Assembly (NCBI GenBank): GCA_910587305.1
Contig: CAJUKV010000025.1
Coordinates: 1-51,892 of the forward strand
Direction of reading: 5' to 3'
From: an uncultured Lachnospiraceae bacterium
Lineage (GTDB): Bacteria > Bacillota > Clostridia > Lachnospirales > Lachnospiraceae
Length of the DNA: 51,892 nt
Part shown: positions 49,108-51,892 of the stretch, one piece after another
Layout of the letters: the number at the start of each line of letters is the position of its first letter
How positions within the stretch are numbered: position 1 is the stretch's first letter
Position numbers and translations under genes: made by a program
The notes under the pieces: generated by a model
Told to the model about the DNA's origin: nothing
Database searches by the model: none
The model's input: the letters and a program-made list of their open reading frames with translations, nothing else

Positions 49108-51384
49108 ATGAGCGATGAAATGGATTTAAGAGATTTAAAAGAAAAAGAGATATATTCTCTGGGAGAGGATTTTCGGGGCAGGAGCAAAAATGGAGAGGAG
49201 ATATCATTTACCAATTACTATATGATGAAAAACAAAACCCCCTTTTTTGGCGTCAGCGGAGAATTTCATTATGCCAGAATGTGCGAGGAAAGGTGGGAGG
49301 ATGAACTTATCAAGATGAAGCTGTGCGGTATCAACGTAGTTTCCACATACGTATTCTGGATTCATCATGAGGAAGAAGAAGGTCTGTTCCGGTTTGACGG
49401 CCGGCGTAATCTGCGAAAATTTATGGAGCTGTGCGGGAAGCATGGCTTGTATGTAATTCTGCGGGTAGGGCCTTTCGACCATGGGGAAGTGCGAAACGGC
49501 GGGATTCCGGATTGGATGTACGGCAAACCCTTTGAAGTCCGCAGCCTGAACGAGGGATTCTTAAAATATGTGGAACAGTTTTACCGGCAGGTGGCGAGGC
49601 AGGCGGAGGGGATGTTTTTTAAAGACAACGGCCCTGTTATCGGGGTGCAGATAGACAATGAATATATGCACTCCTCCGCGCCATGGGAAATCACAACGGG
49701 GGTTTCCAACGAGTGGGTACCCGTGGGAGAGGAAGGCAACGATTATATGATTGGCCTGAAAGCGCTGGCGGCAAAGTGCGGCCTTACCCCCGCATTTTAC
49801 ACCTGCACGGGCTGGGGCGGCGCGGCGGCGCCTGATACCATGCTTCCTTTATGGGGAGGCTATGCGTTCCGCCCATGGCTGTTTTATTCTTACAGAGGAG
49901 AGCACCCGGCTACGGAAGAATATGTTTATCAGGACTATCACAACAATGCCGCAGTGTGCACCGGCGATTTTAAGCCCTGCTATGAACCGGAGACAAGGCC
50001 CTATTCCTGCTGTGAAATGGGAGGCGGTATGACCTGCTGCTATTATTACCGCTTTCAGTTTCCTTATAAAAGCGTTGACGCCATGGCGAATATCAAAATT
50101 GCTTCCGGCTGTAACTTTCTGGGCTACTATATGTTTCAGGGAGGGAGCAATCCGACAGGAAATCACGGGGCCTTTATGAATGAAGGACAGGTGCCGAAAA
50201 TTTCTTATGATTATCAGGCGGCCCTCGGGGAATTTGGACAGGTAAGGGAATCCTACAGGCGGCTGAAAAGCATTCACTATTTCGCCGGAGCGTTTGGCAG
50301 GGAATTTTGCACTCTGCAGACGGTTCTGCCTGCGGGAGCCTCCGATATCGCGCCAAAGGATGATAAAACCCTGCGCTGGGCGGTGAGAACGGATGGAAAG
50401 AGAGGCTTTTTGTTTATCAATAATTATCAGGATCATTTCAGGCTGCCGGACAGGCATCATGAGGAGATTTCCCTGTGGCTAAAGGATGAAAAACTGACAT
50501 GGAATTTGAGTATTGCAGGTGATGAGAATGCAATTCTGCCTTTTCATTTCAATTTGGACGGCATTGACCTGGTGCAGGCGAGCGCACAGGTTATCACAAG
50601 GGTGAGCCATGCGGGGGAAACCACATATGTGTTCTTTGTGCCTGACGGAATGCAGGGGATATTCCGCTTTGAAGATAGGGCAAGGATTACAGGAACCGAC
50701 AGCAATATTTACAAGTGCGGGGATTTGGTTTCGGCGGAGTGTTTTGGGGTAGAAAAAGATGATGCCAAATGTAGGGCGCTTGTTCTGAGCCGCAGTCTTG
50801 CCAATGACATGTATCTGCTAAGTGACGGACGGCTAGTTTTTACTGACGAAACCATATTGGAGGATGAAAATGGAATCCGCCTTCAAAGCGTCAAAAGCAC
50901 TGCACTTATCCATGTTTATCCGGCGGAAGGATTTGGGGAATCGAAGAATATCAGGAGGGTGGAAGGCGGCTATGCTGATTTTCTCGGAGCTTATCAGATT
51001 CAGCGGAAAGAAAAAAAGGCGGATTTGGTTGTAAAGCAGGTTGGGCCGTCAAGATATACGGTTGAAATTCCGGAGGATGCATTTGAGGGTGTGAAAGATT
51101 TGCGCTTGCAGATTTGGTATACAGGAGATATCGGGAATGCGTTTATTGGCGGCCGTTTGATTCATGATAATTTTTGCAACGGAGCGGTTTGGGAAATCGG
51201 ATTGAAAGAGTTTGAAAAGGAGCTGAAAAAAGACTGCATTACCATTTATCTGACGCCAATTAAGGAGGGCGTGAATGTGAATGTGGAATCGGCCATGGCG
51301 GCCCGGTCGGAAGAAGTAAAGGCATATGTTGCAAAGTTAGAGAAGGCGGAGCTGGTACCGGTGTATGAGATGAAAATTGCGTAG
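49108..51384 (+). CDS. GH35 family beta-galactosidase
   Basis: A 758-residue intracellular enzyme with the GH35 TIM barrel in residues about 35-390: FFGVSGEFHYARMCEERWEDELIKMK, INVVSTYVFWIHHEEEEG, GPFDHGEVRNGGIPDW, acid/base glutamate in IDNEYM (near 184) and nucleophile glutamate in CCEMGGG (near 304). C-terminal beta-sandwich domains follow. No signal peptide. The barrel is more divergent than in ordinary GH35 (WMYGKPFEVRS, NEYMHSSAPWEI), so specificity is uncertain. ATG 49108 follows AAAGGAGGTG. The sugar-locus importer is 22 kb away, so a direct link is only a guess. Confidence 0.87.
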   Translation: MSDEMDLRDLKEKEIYSLGEDFRGRSKNGEEISFTNYYMMKNKTPFFGVSGEFHYARMCEERWEDELIKMKLCGINVVSTYVFWIHHEEEEGLFRFDGRRNLRKFMELCGKHGLYVILRVGPFDHGEVRNGGIPDWMYGKPFEVRSLNEGFLKYVEQFYRQVARQAEGMFFKDNGPVIGVQIDNEYMHSSAPWEITTGVSNEWVPVGEEGNDYMIGLKALAAKCGLTPAFYTCTGWGGAAAPDTMLPLWGGYAFRPWLFYSYRGEHPATEEYVYQDYHNNAAVCTGDFKPCYEPETRPYSCCEMGGGMTCCYYYRFQFPYKSVDAMANIKIASGCNFLGYYMFQGGSNPTGNHGAFMNEGQVPKISYDYQAALGEFGQVRESYRRLKSIHYFAGAFGREFCTLQTVLPAGASDIAPKDDKTLRWAVRTDGKRGFLFINNYQDHFRLPDRHHEEISLWLKDEKLTWNLSIAGDENAILPFHFNLDGIDLVQASAQVITRVSHAGETTYVFFVPDGMQGIFRFEDRARITGTDSNIYKCGDLVSAECFGVEKDDAKCRALVLSRSLANDMYLLSDGRLVFTDETILEDENGIRLQSVKSTALIHVYPAEGFGESKNIRRVEGGYADFLGAYQIQRKEKKADLVVKQVGPSRYTVEIPEDAFEGVKDLRLQIWYTGDIGNAFIGGRLIHDNFCNGAVWEIGLKEFEKELKKDCITIYLTPIKEGVNVNVESAMAARSEEVKAYVAKLEKAELVPVYEMKIA

Positions 51385-51828
51385 TGGTCGCAAGGGACAG
51401 GCAATCAAGAATAAGATAGACGTTTTTGGCGGCGGTTTCGTGTAGTAGCAAAACCGCTGCTTTATTCCCAGGAGCAGGAAATGAGAGGTAAATGAGAATA
51501 GCGAAATACTGGTATCGGTGGAATGCCCTGTAGAAAAAAATGGGAGGATATCCGGACATGGAAGATCCCCCTCTTTCCGGGAGAAAGGTTATTTCAGATG
51601 GAAGGAGCACGGGGAGGGCGTATGATGAGAGGGGGATTTTGCGCTTTTAATGTTGGAGGGTTTCTGGTATACTGGGTGAAACGTATTGGATGAGGTACAG
51701 ATAGTGAGCAGCAGAGAGTATGTTATATTATCGGTGTGTGTAAGGATATTCGTTCCCGGATAGGGAAGCAGCCGGGGACAGGGTTTTGGTGACGGTCAGG
51801 GAACGGGAATGAGGCAGGAGGGATAAAG
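51385..51828 (+). other. Intergenic gap after the GH35 gene
   Basis: 444 bases with no credible long gene. A short inverted repeat (GCAGCGGTTTTG / CAAAACCGC-type) near 51434-51460 could be a terminator, and TATACT at about 51668-51673 a -10 for the next gene. Confidence 0.4.
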
Positions 51829-51892
51829 ATGTGGACATGTCCGAAGTGCGGGCGTACTTTTAAGAGGCAGGAGCAGAGCCATTATTGCGGGA
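51829..51892 (+). CDS. Start of a zinc-finger protein (partial)
   Basis: ATG with GCAGGAGG upstream begins a 21-codon frame open to the window edge. The peptide begins MWTCPKCGRTFKRQEQSHYCG, with a CxxC and a H-x2-C that would form a small zinc site. Similar N-termini occur in DUF5655/DUF1801-type proteins, but the fragment is too short to assign a family. Confidence 0.6.
   Translation, partial: MWTCPKCGRTFKRQEQSHYCG

Overview
The window looks like chromosome from a spore-forming, low-to-medium GC Firmicute, most likely Lachnospiraceae (Clostridia). Evidence: a T-box riboswitch before aspS, PyrK/PyrD-type dihydroorotate dehydrogenase, a SipL-like SPOCS/LysM spore protein behind a sigma-E-like promoter, strong AGGAGG ribosome sites, and AT-ending intergenic signals. 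No rRNA, tRNA, CRISPR array or insertion sequence was recognised.

Layout. 0-7.5 kb: RelB-like antitoxin with a decayed neighbour, T-box + aspS, trkA-trkH potassium uptake, a PsiE-like membrane protein and a PrcB-like lipoprotein. 7.6-13.8 kb: pyrC, then an AT-rich insert with a probable toxin-antitoxin pair and a Septu (PtuAB) anti-phage pair, then pyrK-pyrD, so a defence island splits the pyrimidine genes. 13.9-20.6 kb: housekeeping genes (SPOCS/LysM protein, ispE, a GntR regulator, murI, a DUF1934 protein). 20.6-31.6 kb: an oligosaccharide utilisation locus made of a five-gene peptide/opine-class ABC importer, a GH13 and a GH31 glucosidase, with an AraC regulator just beyond. 42-51.9 kb: a trigger-factor-like lipoprotein, an NlpC/P60 hydrolase, a ClpX-type ATPase, a divergent LysR/aldo-keto reductase pair, an NTF2-like protein, a GH35 beta-galactosidase and the start of a zinc-finger gene.

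The most unusual region is 31.8-41.8 kb. Seven paralogous genes each encode a 48-residue protein (invariant start MKNYM, nearly invariant end KRNS[YF].LLNVSPR.F). They sit in five cassettes. Each cassette has a conserved upstream leader of about 140-160 bp carrying a palindrome and candidate RNA hairpins, one or two peptide genes, and a terminator (a near-identical one in four of the five). Between cassettes lie unrelated accessory genes: AraC; MarR + TauE/SafE permease; a DUF4143 ATPase; TetR + flavin reductase; an Rpn nuclease; a VOC protein. I do not recognise this peptide family or the leader. They are the best candidate for an undescribed system here.

Several families of short palindromic repeats are scattered between genes, often directly before a ribosome binding site and in one family supplying it. 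Gene starts were chosen by ribosome-binding-site position and family-typical N-termini. All functional calls are by eye from protein motifs and were not tested by database search.
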